Shown: piece by piece, positions 1-7,047 of the stretch | Layout: each line of letters starts with the position of its first letter | Numbering within the stretch: the stretch's first letter is position 1 | NCBI GenBank assembly: GCA_964642165.1 | Contig: CAZXOC010000003.1 | Location: 5,169 to 69,168 of the forward strand | Reading direction: 5' to 3' | Length of the DNA: 64,000 bases | Source of the DNA: CAYRVX01 sp964642165 | GTDB taxonomy: Bacteria; Planctomycetota; Phycisphaerae; SM23-33 | Position numbers and translations under genes: made by a program | The notes under the pieces: model-generated | The model's input: only the letters and a program-made list of their open reading frames with translations | Database searches by the model: none | Told to the model about the DNA's origin: nothing

Positions 1-540
1 ATCGGCGAGGGCAGCCTGTCCGACGTGTCGATGGTCGAGATGACCGCCCACACGGGCACGCACGTCGACACGCCGGGGCACTTCGTGGCCGGCGGGAAGA
101 AGCTGGACGACTACCGGCCGGAGGACTTCATCCTCCCGGCCCGCGTGGTGAACGTGGGCGACGCGACGGTGGTCGCCCCGGACGTCGTCGATGCGGCGGG
201 CCTGCGTGAAGGCGAGGCCGTGCTGTTCCGGACGGCCAACAGCGCGACCGGGCGCATCGCCGGCGCGCGGTTCTTCGAGGACGGCGTGACCCTGGCCCCG
301 GAGACGGCCGAGCTGTGCGTGCGGTGCCGCGCACCGCTGGTGGGGATCGACTACTTCACCGTGGACGCCTACGGCGAGGGGGACTTCCCCGTCCACCGAA
401 CGCTCCTGCGTGCGGGCGTGCTCATCCTGGAGACGATCAACCTTCGCGACGTGCCGGCGGGCGAGTACACGCTGATCTGCCTGCCCCTTCGCCTCCACGG
501 CGCCGAGGCCTCGCCCGTCCGCGCCGTGCTGTTGCGGTGA
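1..540 (+). CDS. Cyclase-family (kynurenine formamidase-like) metal hydrolase, 5' end outside window
   Basis: The reading frame is open from the first base, so the gene starts upstream and only about 179 C-terminal residues are present. The segment HTGTHVDTPGHF is the HxGTHxDxPxHF metal-binding signature of the cyclase family (PF04199), which includes kynurenine formamidases and other Mn/Zn amidohydrolases. The C-terminal pattern, with a GIDYFTVD segment followed by an HR(T)LL helix and a final aromatic/leucine-rich strand, also fits this family. The substrate cannot be deduced; no tryptophan-catabolism gene is visible nearby. Family call is firm, specific activity unknown. Confidence 0.85.
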   Translation: MGEGSLSDVSMVEMTAHTGTHVDTPGHFVAGGKKLDDYRPEDFILPARVVNVGDATVVAPDVVDAAGLREGEAVLFRTANSATGRIAGARFFEDGVTLAPETAELCVRCRAPLVGIDYFTVDAYGEGDFPVHRTLLRAGVLILETINLRDVPAGEYTLICLPLRLHGAEASPVRAVLLR

Positions 541-602
541 GCCCGGCGGCCTGCTACGCTCTACGTAGTGGGTGCTGTCACCGCAGGCACGGGGAACCGG
601 GC

Positions 603-1508
603 ATGGTGAGGCGACAGGGAAGGAACAATCGGCCCGCGGCGCGGGGACGGCTTGGTTGGGCCGGCGCGTTGGTGCTGTTGGCCGCGGCGAGCGGTCTGGC
701 GGCGAGCGCGGCCGGGGCGAGCGCGGCATCGCGGCCGACGTCGTCGCCGGTGACGTTCTCCGTCGCGACGTACAACATCCACGGGGCAAACCGCCACCTG
801 CCTCAGGTGGTCGCGAACATCCGCCGGACGAAGGCCGACCTCGTCTGCCTCCAGGAGGTCAACCGCGGGGCGAGCCCCACGCTCAAGAAGCACCTCCGCG
901 GGCAGTACCCGCACATGGTCTTCGGCCTGAACCAGGTGGCCGACGGCTTCGCCCTGCTGGCGAGGAAGCCGATCACGCACCGCGGGTGGGTCCCGGCCGG
1001 GCGGATCAATTACCACAGCGTCCTGCACGCCCGGACGGAGCTCGGCGGGCGCCAGGTACAGGTGGTGGCCGTCCACCTGATTCCGAATATTCCCAAGCCG
1101 CGCGCCGACGTGGGGGAGCAGTGGAAGCACGTCGCCCGCCAGGAGCGGATCCGCAACCGTGACGTGGCGCGTGTGGCCGGGCTGTTCTCCAAGGATCTGC
1201 CGGTCCTGGCGCTGGGCGACTTCAACTGCCTGTCCTTCCAGGGCGCGGTGACGTACATGGCCTCGCGAGGCTTCGTGGACAGCGCGGCGTCGGTCTGCGA
1301 GAGGCCCGATGCGCTGTACACGTGGCGGGGCCGGTTCGCCGGCCGGCTGCTGCACACGCGGATCGACTACATCTTCCACACCGCACACTTCCGGACGCTC
1401 GCCAGCCGGGTCATCCACGAGGCGGGCAGCGACCATTTCCCCGTCGTCAGCACGTTGGCGTGGGCGAAGCGGCAGGCGGCGGGGGCCCCGCAAGGCGAGC
1501 GGGGGTAG
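603..1508 (+). CDS. Secreted endonuclease/exonuclease/phosphatase (EEP) family protein
   Basis: A 301-residue protein of the EEP superfamily (DNase I/exonuclease III/sphingomyelinase-like phosphodiesterases). ATG 603 is preferred over an upstream in-frame start because it gives a classical signal peptide (basic RRQGRNNRPAARGR then a hydrophobic Ala/Leu stretch, about residues 16-42) directly before the mature domain. Core motifs are visible: ATYNIHG, a metal-ligand Glu in CLQEVN, LGDFNC, and C-terminal RIDYIF and GSDHFPV, which supply the catalytic Asp/His. The order and length match single-domain EEP hydrolases. The substrate (nucleic acid, phospholipid or inositol phosphate) cannot be determined; export suggests a periplasmic or extracellular scavenging role. 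Confidence 0.88.
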   Translation: MVRRQGRNNRPAARGRLGWAGALVLLAAASGLAASAAGASAASRPTSSPVTFSVATYNIHGANRHLPQVVANIRRTKADLVCLQEVNRGASPTLKKHLRGQYPHMVFGLNQVADGFALLARKPITHRGWVPAGRINYHSVLHARTELGGRQVQVVAVHLIPNIPKPRADVGEQWKHVARQERIRNRDVARVAGLFSKDLPVLALGDFNCLSFQGAVTYMASRGFVDSAASVCERPDALYTWRGRFAGRLLHTRIDYIFHTAHFRTLASRVIHEAGSDHFPVVSTLAWAKRQAAGAPQGERG

Positions 1509-1555
1509 GTCGGGCAGGGCGACGGCGCGGCGACAGCTTTTTCGTTGACTCCCTG

Positions 1556-1585
1556 TTGTACGGCGGCGCGTGGCCGTGGTAGGAT
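1556..1585 (+). promoter_or_regulatory. Putative sigma70-type promoter for the RRM gene
   Basis: TTGTAC (1556-1561) and TAGGAT (1580-1585) are separated by 18 bp. This would start transcription near 1592 and give a leader of about 100 nt before the RNA-binding protein gene. A long leader is common for RRM/cold-shock genes, but no defined riboregulator was recognised in it. Prediction is by eye only. Confidence 0.35.
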
Positions 1586-1694
1586 GATTGCCGTTGGCTA
1601 CATCTTGTCTTTCTGGTTCGCGGTGCTGCCCCTTTGGATCGCCTTTGGATCAGTCTCGCGAGACACAACGGCCAGGCCGCTCGGAGTACCTGAC

Positions 1695-1943
1695 ATGATG
1701 AACATCTACGTTGGCAACCTTCCCTACAACATGGGCGACGCGGAGCTGGAAGCGGCCTTCGCGGCGTACGGCGCGGTGGACCGCGCCAAGGTGATCGCGG
1801 ACCGCGAGACGGGGCGATCCCGCGGGTTCGGCTTTGTCGAGATGCCCAACGATGACGAGGCCCGCGCCGCCATGGAGGCCCTGAACGGGAACGAGATGGA
1901 CGGTCGGCGGCTGACCGTCAACGAAGCGCGTCCGAGGCACTGA
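1695..1943 (+). CDS. Small RRM-domain RNA-binding protein
   Basis: An 82-residue protein consisting of one RNA recognition motif. RNP2 is visible as IYVGNLPY (residues 4-11) and RNP1 as RGFGFVEM (about 43-50); the last strand is DGRRLTVNEARPR. This size and organisation match the glycine-poor RNA-binding proteins of cyanobacteria and planctomycetes, which act as RNA chaperones, often under cold stress. The tandem ATGATG at 1695-1700 leaves the start uncertain by one codon. It stands alone between two unrelated genes and has its own putative promoter and a roughly 100-nt leader. Confidence 0.93.
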   Translation: MMNIYVGNLPYNMGDAELEAAFAAYGAVDRAKVIADRETGRSRGFGFVEMPNDDEARAAMEALNGNEMDGRRLTVNEARPRH

Positions 1944-2132
1944 CCGCCCCGCCGCGCGACAGGTCTCGATCGCTCGCCGAGAGCACGGGGGCTGGTTCGC
2001 CTGCTGACTGCTCTTCGGTCACCCTGGCCTGATCTCCGCTTGCCTTGCCGGGCAGCGCCGTATCCCCGTTCAGCCGGCGGCGCTGCTGCCGGTCGCCGGC
2101 GATGGCTGCGGGAGCCGGACGACGTGGCGGGC

Positions 2133-2460
2133 ATGAGGAAGATCGCGCTGGTCGTCTGCTGCGGGCCGGCCCTGCCCGGATGCGGCAGGGAGGACCGCGC
2201 CTCCGCCCCGGCCCGTCGCGGCAAGAAGGGCGTGCCCTTGTCGCCCCCCGCCGGTTGACGCCGCGAAGCTCGTCGGGGTGCTCCGGGAGATCGCCGCACT
2301 CGAGCAGCAGGGCGAGTTCGCCCGGGCGTGGGAACTCGCGCCGGAGCCCGACCGTGGGCCAAGCAGGCCGTAGCGTTTCGGCGGCGAGCTGCGCCTTCGC
2401 ATTGCCGACCACCTCGGCTCGTTTCTCGGCAAAGGGTTGACAGCTTTGCGGCCGAGGGAA
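2133..2460 (+). pseudogene. Decayed small lipoprotein gene
   Basis: ATG 2133 opens a lipoprotein-like N-terminus: MRKIALVVCCGPALPGCGRE, with LPGC as lipobox. The frame stops at 2256-2258. A one-base shift inside a run of six C (2243-2248) would continue into VDAAKLVGVLREIAALEQQ and GEFARAWELAPEPD, which looks like real amphipathic-helix coding sequence. That frame is cut by TAG at 2371-2373, then continues as GGELRLRIADHLGSFLGKG up to the ilvB promoter. One frameshift plus one nonsense codon suggest a broken gene. Sequencing error at the C run, or a genuine 41-residue lipoprotein, are alternatives. The rest of 1944-2436 shows nothing else. Confidence 0.4.
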
Positions 2461-2466
2461 TATCAT
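2437..2466 (+). promoter_or_regulatory. ilvB leader promoter
   Basis: A consensus -35 TTGACA (2437-2442), an 18-bp spacer and TATCAT (2461-2466) form the best sigma70-like promoter in this part of the window. The predicted start near 2473 lies only a few bases before ATG 2477 of the leader peptide, so the transcript would be nearly leaderless. It reads through the leader peptide and hairpins into ilvB. Confidence 0.6.
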
Positions 2467-2476
2467 GGCACCGACG

Positions 2477-2575
2477 ATGAATGCAGGCAGGAGACAACGC
2501 GGGACGTGGGCGTCGACCGGCGAGGGCCGGTGCGCCGGGTCCCTGTCCGTGCTGCTTGTGGTCGTTGTACTATAG
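2477..2575 (+). CDS. ilvB leader peptide (branched-chain amino acid attenuator)
   Basis: A 32-codon ORF (ATG 2477, TAG 2573-2575) whose last eight residues are VLLVVVVL, preceded by SLS. Such Val/Leu runs are the hallmark of leader peptides that sense charged branched-chain tRNAs in ilv attenuators (E. coli ivbL and ilvL). Codons here include ctt, gtt, gta and cta, which are scarce in the adjacent 70% GC genes, as expected where ribosome stalling is selected. The stop codon touches a perfect 10-bp hairpin. The ATG at 2465 is in frame and has GAGGGA before it, but it overlaps the -10 element, so 2477 is preferred if that promoter is used. Confidence 0.7.
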   Translation: MNAGRRQRGTWASTGEGRCAGSLSVLLVVVVL

Positions 2576-2663
2576 GCCGCTGCGCATCGTTCCCCCGCAG
2601 CGGCCGTCACCCCGATTCGCCCCGGCGCGGGCGGTTTCCCCTTGGGCCTTCGGTGGTCCGCCC
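2575..2663 (+). promoter_or_regulatory. ilvB attenuator: leader-end hairpin and candidate antiterminator
   Basis: GGCCGCTGCG (2575-2584) and CGCAGCGGCC (2596-2605) form a perfect 10-bp stem with an 11-nt loop, starting at the last base of the leader stop codon. A ribosome stalled on the Val/Leu codons would mask its 5' arm. GGGCGG (2629-2634) can pair with CCGCCC (2658-2663), which overlaps the terminator stem and so is a candidate antiterminator. CGGCCGTC (2601-2608) also has an exact complement at 2683-2690. The exact switching scheme is not resolved. Confidence 0.55.
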
Positions 2664-2679
2664 CTGGACGAGGGTTTTT
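2647..2679 (+). terminator. Putative attenuator terminator upstream of ilvB
   Basis: CCTTC (2647-2651) pairs with GAGGG (2670-2674), including one G-U pair. An inner stem GTCC/GGAC (2656-2659, 2666-2669) closes a 6-nt loop, with a GGTG bulge on the 5' side. TTTTT (2675-2679) follows directly. Position 60 bp before the ilvB start and mutual exclusion with the 2629-2634/2658-2663 pairing fit an attenuator terminator. Confidence 0.5.
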
Positions 2680-2739
2680 CCCGACGGCCGGTGAGTGTAC
2701 CGTAGTGGCCGTCATCGACGAGAGAGGAAGGATGAAGCC

Positions 2740-4458
2740 ATGACCGACAAGAAGGACGACCCGGGCGGCTCGGGCCACCGCGGCTACGCCGACCTGACCG
2801 GCGCGCAGATCTTCAACGAGATGCTGCTGGAAGAGGGCGTGGAGGTCCTCTTCGGCTTTCCGGGCGGGGCGGTGATTCCGATTTTCGACGTCCTGTACGA
2901 CTCGCCGCTGAAGTTCGTGATGTCGCGGCACGAGCAGGGCGCCTGTCACATGGCCGACGGGTACGCCCGCTCGACGGGCAAGACGGGCGCGGTGATCGCC
3001 ACCAGCGGGCCCGGGGCGACGAACCTGATCACCGGGCTGGCGACGGCGAACATGGACTCGGTGCCTCTGGTGGCCTTCACGGGCCAGGTCCGCAGCCAGT
3101 TGATCGGCAACGACGCCTTCCAGGAGGCGGACACGACGGGCATCACGCGCCCGATCACGAAGCACAACTTCCTGGTGACGCGCGTGGAGGACCTCGGCCG
3201 GACCGTCAAGGAGGCGTTCCACATCGCCCGGACCGGTCGGCCCGGGCCGGTCGTGGTGGACATCGCGGTGGACGCGACGGTGAACAAGCCCGGCCGGGAA
3301 CCGGCGATGGAGCCGGACCTCCCGGGCTACAAGCCGCGCGGGGGCGGTCACATCCGGCAGGTCCGCGCGGCGGCGGCGGCCATCAACGCCGCCGATCACC
3401 CGGTGCTGTACGTCGGCGGCGGCGTGGTGCTGTCGGGGGCGACGGAGGCGCTTCGCGCGGTGGCGCAGAAGGGGCGCATCCCCGTCACGACCACGCTGCT
3501 GGGGCTCGGCACGTTCGACGAGACGGACCCGCTGTCGCTGAGGATGCTGGGGATGCACGGCACGGCGTACGCGAACTACGCCGTGCAGGAGAGCGACTGC
3601 CTGGTCGCGGTGGGGGCGCGGTTCGACGACCGGGTCACCGGCAAGATCGAGGCGTTCGCCCCGAAGGCGAAGATCATCCACGTGGACATCGACCCGGCGA
3701 GCATCTCGAAGAACGTGCCGGTCGACATCCCCGTGGTGGGCGACGCGAAGTACATCCTGGAGAAGCTGCTGGAGCACCTCGAGGCGAAGGAGCGTCCGGC
3801 CTGGCACGAGCAGATCGCGCAGTGGAAGAAGCTCTACCCGCTCAAGTACGCCCCGGACGGCGGGATCAAGCCGCAGGAGGTCGTGGAGCTCCTGGGCGAG
3901 CTGACGAGGCACGACGCGATCGTCGCGACGGGCGTGGGACAGCACCAGATGTGGGCGGCGCAGTTCTACGGATGGCGCCGTCCGCGCCAGATCCTCACGT
4001 CGGGCGGCCTCGGCACGATGGGCTACGGCTGCCCGGCGGCGATCGGGGCGCAGTTCGGCAACCCGGGCGCCACGGTGCTCGACATCGACGGCGACGGGAG
4101 CTTCTCGATGACGATGGGGGAGGTGATCACGGCCGTGCAGCACGACCTGCCGGTCAAGTTCATCGTGCTGGACAACGGGTACCTCGGCATGGTGCGCCAG
4201 TGGCAGGACCTGTTCTACCACAAGCGGTACTCGGCGGTGGCGCACCCGTGTCCGGACTTCAAGATGGTGGCGGAGGGCTTCGGCGCTCGCGGCATCCGGA
4301 TCTCGGCGCGGAGCGAGTTGGCCGACGGGCTGAACGAGGCGCTCAAGCACCCGGGCCCGGTGGTGGTGGCCGTCGAGGTGGAGCCGGAGGAGAACGTCTA
4401 CCCGATGGTGGCGGCCGGCAAGGGCCTCCACGAAATGGACCTCGGCAAACTCGCCTGA
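2740..4458 (+). CDS. ilvB: Acetohydroxyacid synthase, catalytic subunit
   Basis: A 572-residue ThDP enzyme catalysing the first common step of valine, leucine and isoleucine synthesis (2 pyruvate to acetolactate, or pyruvate plus 2-oxobutyrate). The three-domain order is clear: N-terminal PYR domain with FGFPGGAVIP and the catalytic Glu in RHEQGACHMADGYAR (about E65), central FAD/regulatory domain, and C-terminal PP domain with GDGSFSM and LDNGYLGMVRQWQ. ATG 2740 is chosen because AGAGGAAGG precedes it and the residues upstream are unlike the family. ilvN follows 24 bp later. Control by the upstream Val/Leu attenuator is strongly suggested. Confidence 0.97.
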   Translation: MTDKKDDPGGSGHRGYADLTGAQIFNEMLLEEGVEVLFGFPGGAVIPIFDVLYDSPLKFVMSRHEQGACHMADGYARSTGKTGAVIATSGPGATNLITGLATANMDSVPLVAFTGQVRSQLIGNDAFQEADTTGITRPITKHNFLVTRVEDLGRTVKEAFHIARTGRPGPVVVDIAVDATVNKPGREPAMEPDLPGYKPRGGGHIRQVRAAAAAINAADHPVLYVGGGVVLSGATEALRAVAQKGRIPVTTTLLGLGTFDETDPLSLRMLGMHGTAYANYAVQESDCLVAVGARFDDRVTGKIEAFAPKAKIIHVDIDPASISKNVPVDIPVVGDAKYILEKLLEHLEAKERPAWHEQIAQWKKLYPLKYAPDGGIKPQEVVELLGELTRHDAIVATGVGQHQMWAAQFYGWRRPRQILTSGGLGTMGYGCPAAIGAQFGNPGATVLDIDGDGSFSMTMGEVITAVQHDLPVKFIVLDNGYLGMVRQWQDLFYHKRYSAVAHPCPDFKMVAEGFGARGIRISARSELADGLNEALKHPGPVVVAVEVEPEENVYPMVAAGKGLHEMDLGKLA

Positions 4459-4482
4459 GCCGCGAAGGAGCGGAGAGCAATC

Positions 4483-4968
4483 ATGAAACACGTGATCATG
4501 GCACTGGTTCAGAATCAGCCGGGCGTCCTGGCGCACGTGGCCGGCATGTTCGCCGCCCGCGGGTTCAACATCGATTCGCTCGTCGTCGGGCGGACGGAGG
4601 ACCCGATGTTGTCGCGGATGACGATCGTGGCCGTCGGGGACGACCGCGTCCTGGAGCAGATCCGCAAGCAGTTGGAGAAGATCGTCACCGTCGTGAAGGT
4701 TCGCGACTTCCAGGACGTCCGCTACGTCGAGCGCGACCTGATGCTGGTTCGCGTCCACGCCCCCGCGGAGAAGCGCTCGAAGGTGGTGGACCTGGTGACC
4801 CTGTTCCGCGGGCGCGTGGTGGACGTGTCGCGCAAGAGCCTCATCGTGGAGATGTCGGGCCCCGAAGACAAGCTGGAGGCGTTCGTCGACCTGGCGAAGC
4901 CCTACGGCATCGGCGAGCTGGCCCGCACCGGCGTGATCGCGATGAAGCGAGGCACGCAGGCCGACTGA
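4483..4968 (+). CDS. ilvN: Acetohydroxyacid synthase, small regulatory subunit
   Basis: A 161-residue protein with an N-terminal ACT domain (MKHVIMALVQNQPGVLAHVAGMF, FNIDSLVVGRTEDP, then LSRMTI) followed by the conserved C-terminal IlvH domain (RDLMLVRV, RSKVVDLVTLFRGRVVDVS, and a final GELARTGVIAM). It activates the catalytic subunit and gives valine feedback inhibition. The length is typical of the IlvH/IlvN short form. It is preceded by AAGGAG and lies 24 bp after ilvB, so the two are surely cotranscribed. ilvC does not follow, unlike many bacterial ilvBNC operons. Confidence 0.96.
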   Translation: MKHVIMALVQNQPGVLAHVAGMFAARGFNIDSLVVGRTEDPMLSRMTIVAVGDDRVLEQIRKQLEKIVTVVKVRDFQDVRYVERDLMLVRVHAPAEKRSKVVDLVTLFRGRVVDVSRKSLIVEMSGPEDKLEAFVDLAKPYGIGELARTGVIAMKRGTQAD

Positions 4969-5025
4969 GACGAAGGGCGGATCGCCCGGGACGAGCAGCT
5001 TGGCAAGGCATAGGGAGCGACACCC

Positions 5026-5922
5026 ATGGGCGACGAGAAGGTGAAGGTGTTGTTCGACACGGACATCGGCAGCGACATCGACGACGCGGTGGCGCTGGCG
5101 TACCTGCTGAGCCAGGATCGCTGCGAGCTGCTGGGCGTCACGACCGTCACCGGCGAGCCGGAGCGGCGCGCGGAGATGGTATCGGCCATCTGCCGCCACG
5201 TCGGGCGCGACGACGTGCCGATCCACGCCGGCTGCCCGCAGGCGATGCTGATCGAGATGCGCCAGAAGACCGCCCCGCAGGCCGCGGCGCTGGGCGAGTG
5301 GGACCGGCGGAGCGACTTCGCCGCCGGCACGGCCATCGAGTTCCTCCGCGAGACGATCCGCGCGCACCCGGGCGAGGTGACGCTGCTGGCCGTCGGGCCG
5401 CTGACCAACGTCGGCCTGCTGTTCGCGACGGACCCGGCGCTCCCGGCCATGCTGAAGCAGCTCGTCCTGATGTGCGGGCGCTTCTTCCGCGGCACGGGCG
5501 GCGAATGGAACGCCGGCGGCGACCCGCATGCCACCGCGATCGCCTACGGCAACGGCCAGCAGGCCCGCCCGCCGCGCCAAATCAGCTTCGGGCTCGACGT
5601 GACCACCCGCTGCATGATGGACGCCGACGCCTGCCGAGAGAAGTTCGCCGCCAAGGCGCTCGAGCCCGTCCGCGACTTCGCCGAGGTCTGGTTCCGGAAG
5701 CACGACCGCATCTGCTTCCACGACCCGCTCGCCGCGGCGTGCGTCTTCCAGGGCGACCTGTGTCGGTACCGCGACGGCTGCGTCACCGTCTCCCTGACGC
5801 CGCCGACGATGGGCTGGACCGTCTTCGACGCCAGCGCCGAGGACGACCGGAAACCCCACACCGTCGCTTGCGAGGTCGATCCCGACGCCTTCTTCGCGCA
5901 CTACTTCGACGTCGTGACGTGA
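5026..5922 (+). CDS. Inosine/uridine-preferring nucleoside hydrolase family protein
   Basis: A 298-residue protein of the nucleoside N-ribohydrolase family. The N-terminal FDTDIGSDIDDAVAL (residues 10-24) is the Asp cluster that binds Ca2+ and the ribose hydroxyls. Later GPLTNVGLLF and the MCG..GGEWNAGGDPHA segment supply further calcium and substrate ligands, and the C-terminal HDPLAAACV carries the conserved Asp. It cleaves the N-glycosidic bond of nucleosides; purine or pyrimidine preference cannot be read from sequence. It lies 57 bp after ilvN, possibly by read-through, with no functional link evident. No signal peptide, so cytoplasmic. Confidence 0.92.
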   Translation: MGDEKVKVLFDTDIGSDIDDAVALAYLLSQDRCELLGVTTVTGEPERRAEMVSAICRHVGRDDVPIHAGCPQAMLIEMRQKTAPQAAALGEWDRRSDFAAGTAIEFLRETIRAHPGEVTLLAVGPLTNVGLLFATDPALPAMLKQLVLMCGRFFRGTGGEWNAGGDPHATAIAYGNGQQARPPRQISFGLDVTTRCMMDADACREKFAAKALEPVRDFAEVWFRKHDRICFHDPLAAACVFQGDLCRYRDGCVTVSLTPPTMGWTVFDASAEDDRKPHTVACEVDPDAFFAHYFDVVT

Positions 5923-6013
5923 CGTGCCCGCGCACGGTCTCGCGGTACTCCGCCTCGGTCGGCTCGTCGCCGGCGCGAAGCCGCCTCGCCGGGGCGTGCT
6001 GCCCACATAGGGC

Positions 6014-6042
6014 TTGACAGCCGGGAAGGTCTGGGGGACAGT
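6014..6042 (+). promoter_or_regulatory. Putative promoter for the small membrane-protein pair
   Basis: A consensus TTGACA (6014-6019) is followed after 17 bp by a weak -10, GACAGT (6037-6042). Transcription would start near 6049, which favours ATG 6073 rather than the upstream GTG 6043 as the start of the next gene. Confidence 0.3.
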
Positions 6043-6072
6043 GTGCGGCCTTGCACTCGTTCCCGGCTGGAT

Positions 6073-6603
6073 ATGGGCAAGCAGAAGAAGAAAGACCGGT
6101 CCGCTCCGCTGCCGTACGTGGCGCTGGTCCTGGCCTGCGCGATTCCCGGGGCGGGGCACGTCTACCTCGGTCGGATCAAGCGGGGGATCATCCTGTTCGT
6201 GACGATCACGGCGCTGTTCTGGTCGGGCGTGGGCATCGGGGGCGTGATGACGGTCGATTCGCAGCGCGAACGGTGGTGGTTCGTCGCGCAGGTGTTCACG
6301 GGGGTGCACGGCGTGATCGCCTGGCAGCGCCAGCGGCGCGTGCACGACAGACTGGTGTCCGGCAAGCGCCTGGACCTCCGCGACCGGTACGACCAGGACG
6401 TCCTGGATGCCAAGCTCCAGGCGGAGGGCCTCGCGCTGGTCGCCCCGGCGGACACGGTGGCCCGCGCGTACTCGGGCGTGGCCGGGCTGCTGAACCTGAT
6501 GTGCGTCTTCGACGCCCTGATGCTCTCGATCATGGGTGTCACGGGCGAAAGCCCGCGCGGGAAGGACGGCTCCGAGCAGTCCGGGAAGGCCAGGGACGCA
6601 TGA
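6073..6603 (+). CDS. Small planctomycete-type membrane protein of unknown function
   Basis: A 176-residue protein with two or three predicted membrane segments: about residues 11-30 (YVALVLACAIPGAGHVYLG), 37-58 (ILFVTITALFWSGVGIGG), and a weaker one near 138-158. The PGAGHVYLGRIKRGI motif resembles the turn between helices of TM2-like proteins and is shared by a planctomycete family of unknown function (from memory DUF6677, not verified). Function unknown. It overlaps the next gene by four bases (ATGA), so the two are translationally coupled. Start chosen from promoter position and the MGKQKKKD basic start; GTG 6043 is an alternative. Confidence 0.7.
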   Translation: MGKQKKKDRSAPLPYVALVLACAIPGAGHVYLGRIKRGIILFVTITALFWSGVGIGGVMTVDSQRERWWFVAQVFTGVHGVIAWQRQRRVHDRLVSGKRLDLRDRYDQDVLDAKLQAEGLALVAPADTVARAYSGVAGLLNLMCVFDALMLSIMGVTGESPRGKDGSEQSGKARDA

Positions 6604-6824
6604 CCGCGTGGAGCCTGTTCTACAAGCCGATCCTGCTGAGCTTCGACAGCGAGCTGTGGCTGCTGCTGCCGCTGTGCTTCGCCGTCGCCCTGGTCTACAA
6701 GACCATCCGGATCGGCGAGCTGCGGCGGCTGCCGCGCGAGATGGCCTTCGTGATGGCCTACATCGTGGTCGGCCTGATCGCCCTGTGCGTGGGGCTCTGG
6801 CTGGTCCAGGAGTACTGGCCATGA
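6600..6824 (+). CDS. Small two-helix membrane protein
   Basis: A 74-residue protein starting at the ATG that overlaps the upstream stop codon. Two hydrophobic helices are obvious: about residues 19-35 (LLLPLCFAVALVYKT) and 48-70 (MAFVMAYIVVGLIALCVGLWL), separated by a basic loop (RIGELRRLPRE). The short WSLFYKP start and the hairpin topology suggest a partner subunit for the preceding membrane protein. No domain was recognised. The overlapping start, sensible hydropathy and distinct codon pattern make it a real gene in my view. Confidence 0.7.
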   Translation: MTAWSLFYKPILLSFDSELWLLLPLCFAVALVYKTIRIGELRRLPREMAFVMAYIVVGLIALCVGLWLVQEYWP

Positions 6825-6963
6825 TCTGACGCCCCGCCTGCGCCCGGCGCAGCCGCCGCGCGGCGTCCTCCCCGGCCTGTTCGCGAGCCCCGGCCAGCCC
6901 GGCCAGCCCCGGCGCCCCGGCCCCGCTTGCGAGGGTCCCCACCGGCCGGCCGATCCGGCCCGT

Positions 6964-6993
6964 TTGAATTCCCACTTTTCCCGCACCTAGAAT
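6964..6993 (+). promoter_or_regulatory. Putative promoter for the isochorismatase-fold gene
   Basis: TTGAAT (6964-6969) and TAGAAT (6988-6993) are spaced by 18 bp in a locally AT-rich patch. The preceding 6825-6960 is C/G-rich low-complexity sequence with no evident gene. The leader to ATG 7048 would be about 48 nt and contains AAGGAGG at 7015-7021. Confidence 0.45.
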
Positions 6994-7047
6994 ATGGCAC
7001 GGACGTAGATAGAGAAGGAGGCCGCTTTCGAGAGCCCGAGGACGTCT

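Noticed and set aside
1918..6975. A 1685-codon minus-strand open frame antisense to ilvBN and neighbours
   Set aside because: It is a by-product of high GC content: composition is Arg/Pro/Ala/His-rich with no domain, and the opposite strand carries unmistakable genes. The same applies to long frames at 13094-15748, 15516-18443 and 49718-54151.
6825..7047. Coding potential in the C/G-rich stretch
   Set aside because: Low-complexity GCC/CCG runs are open in several frames but show no start, ribosome site or protein-like composition.
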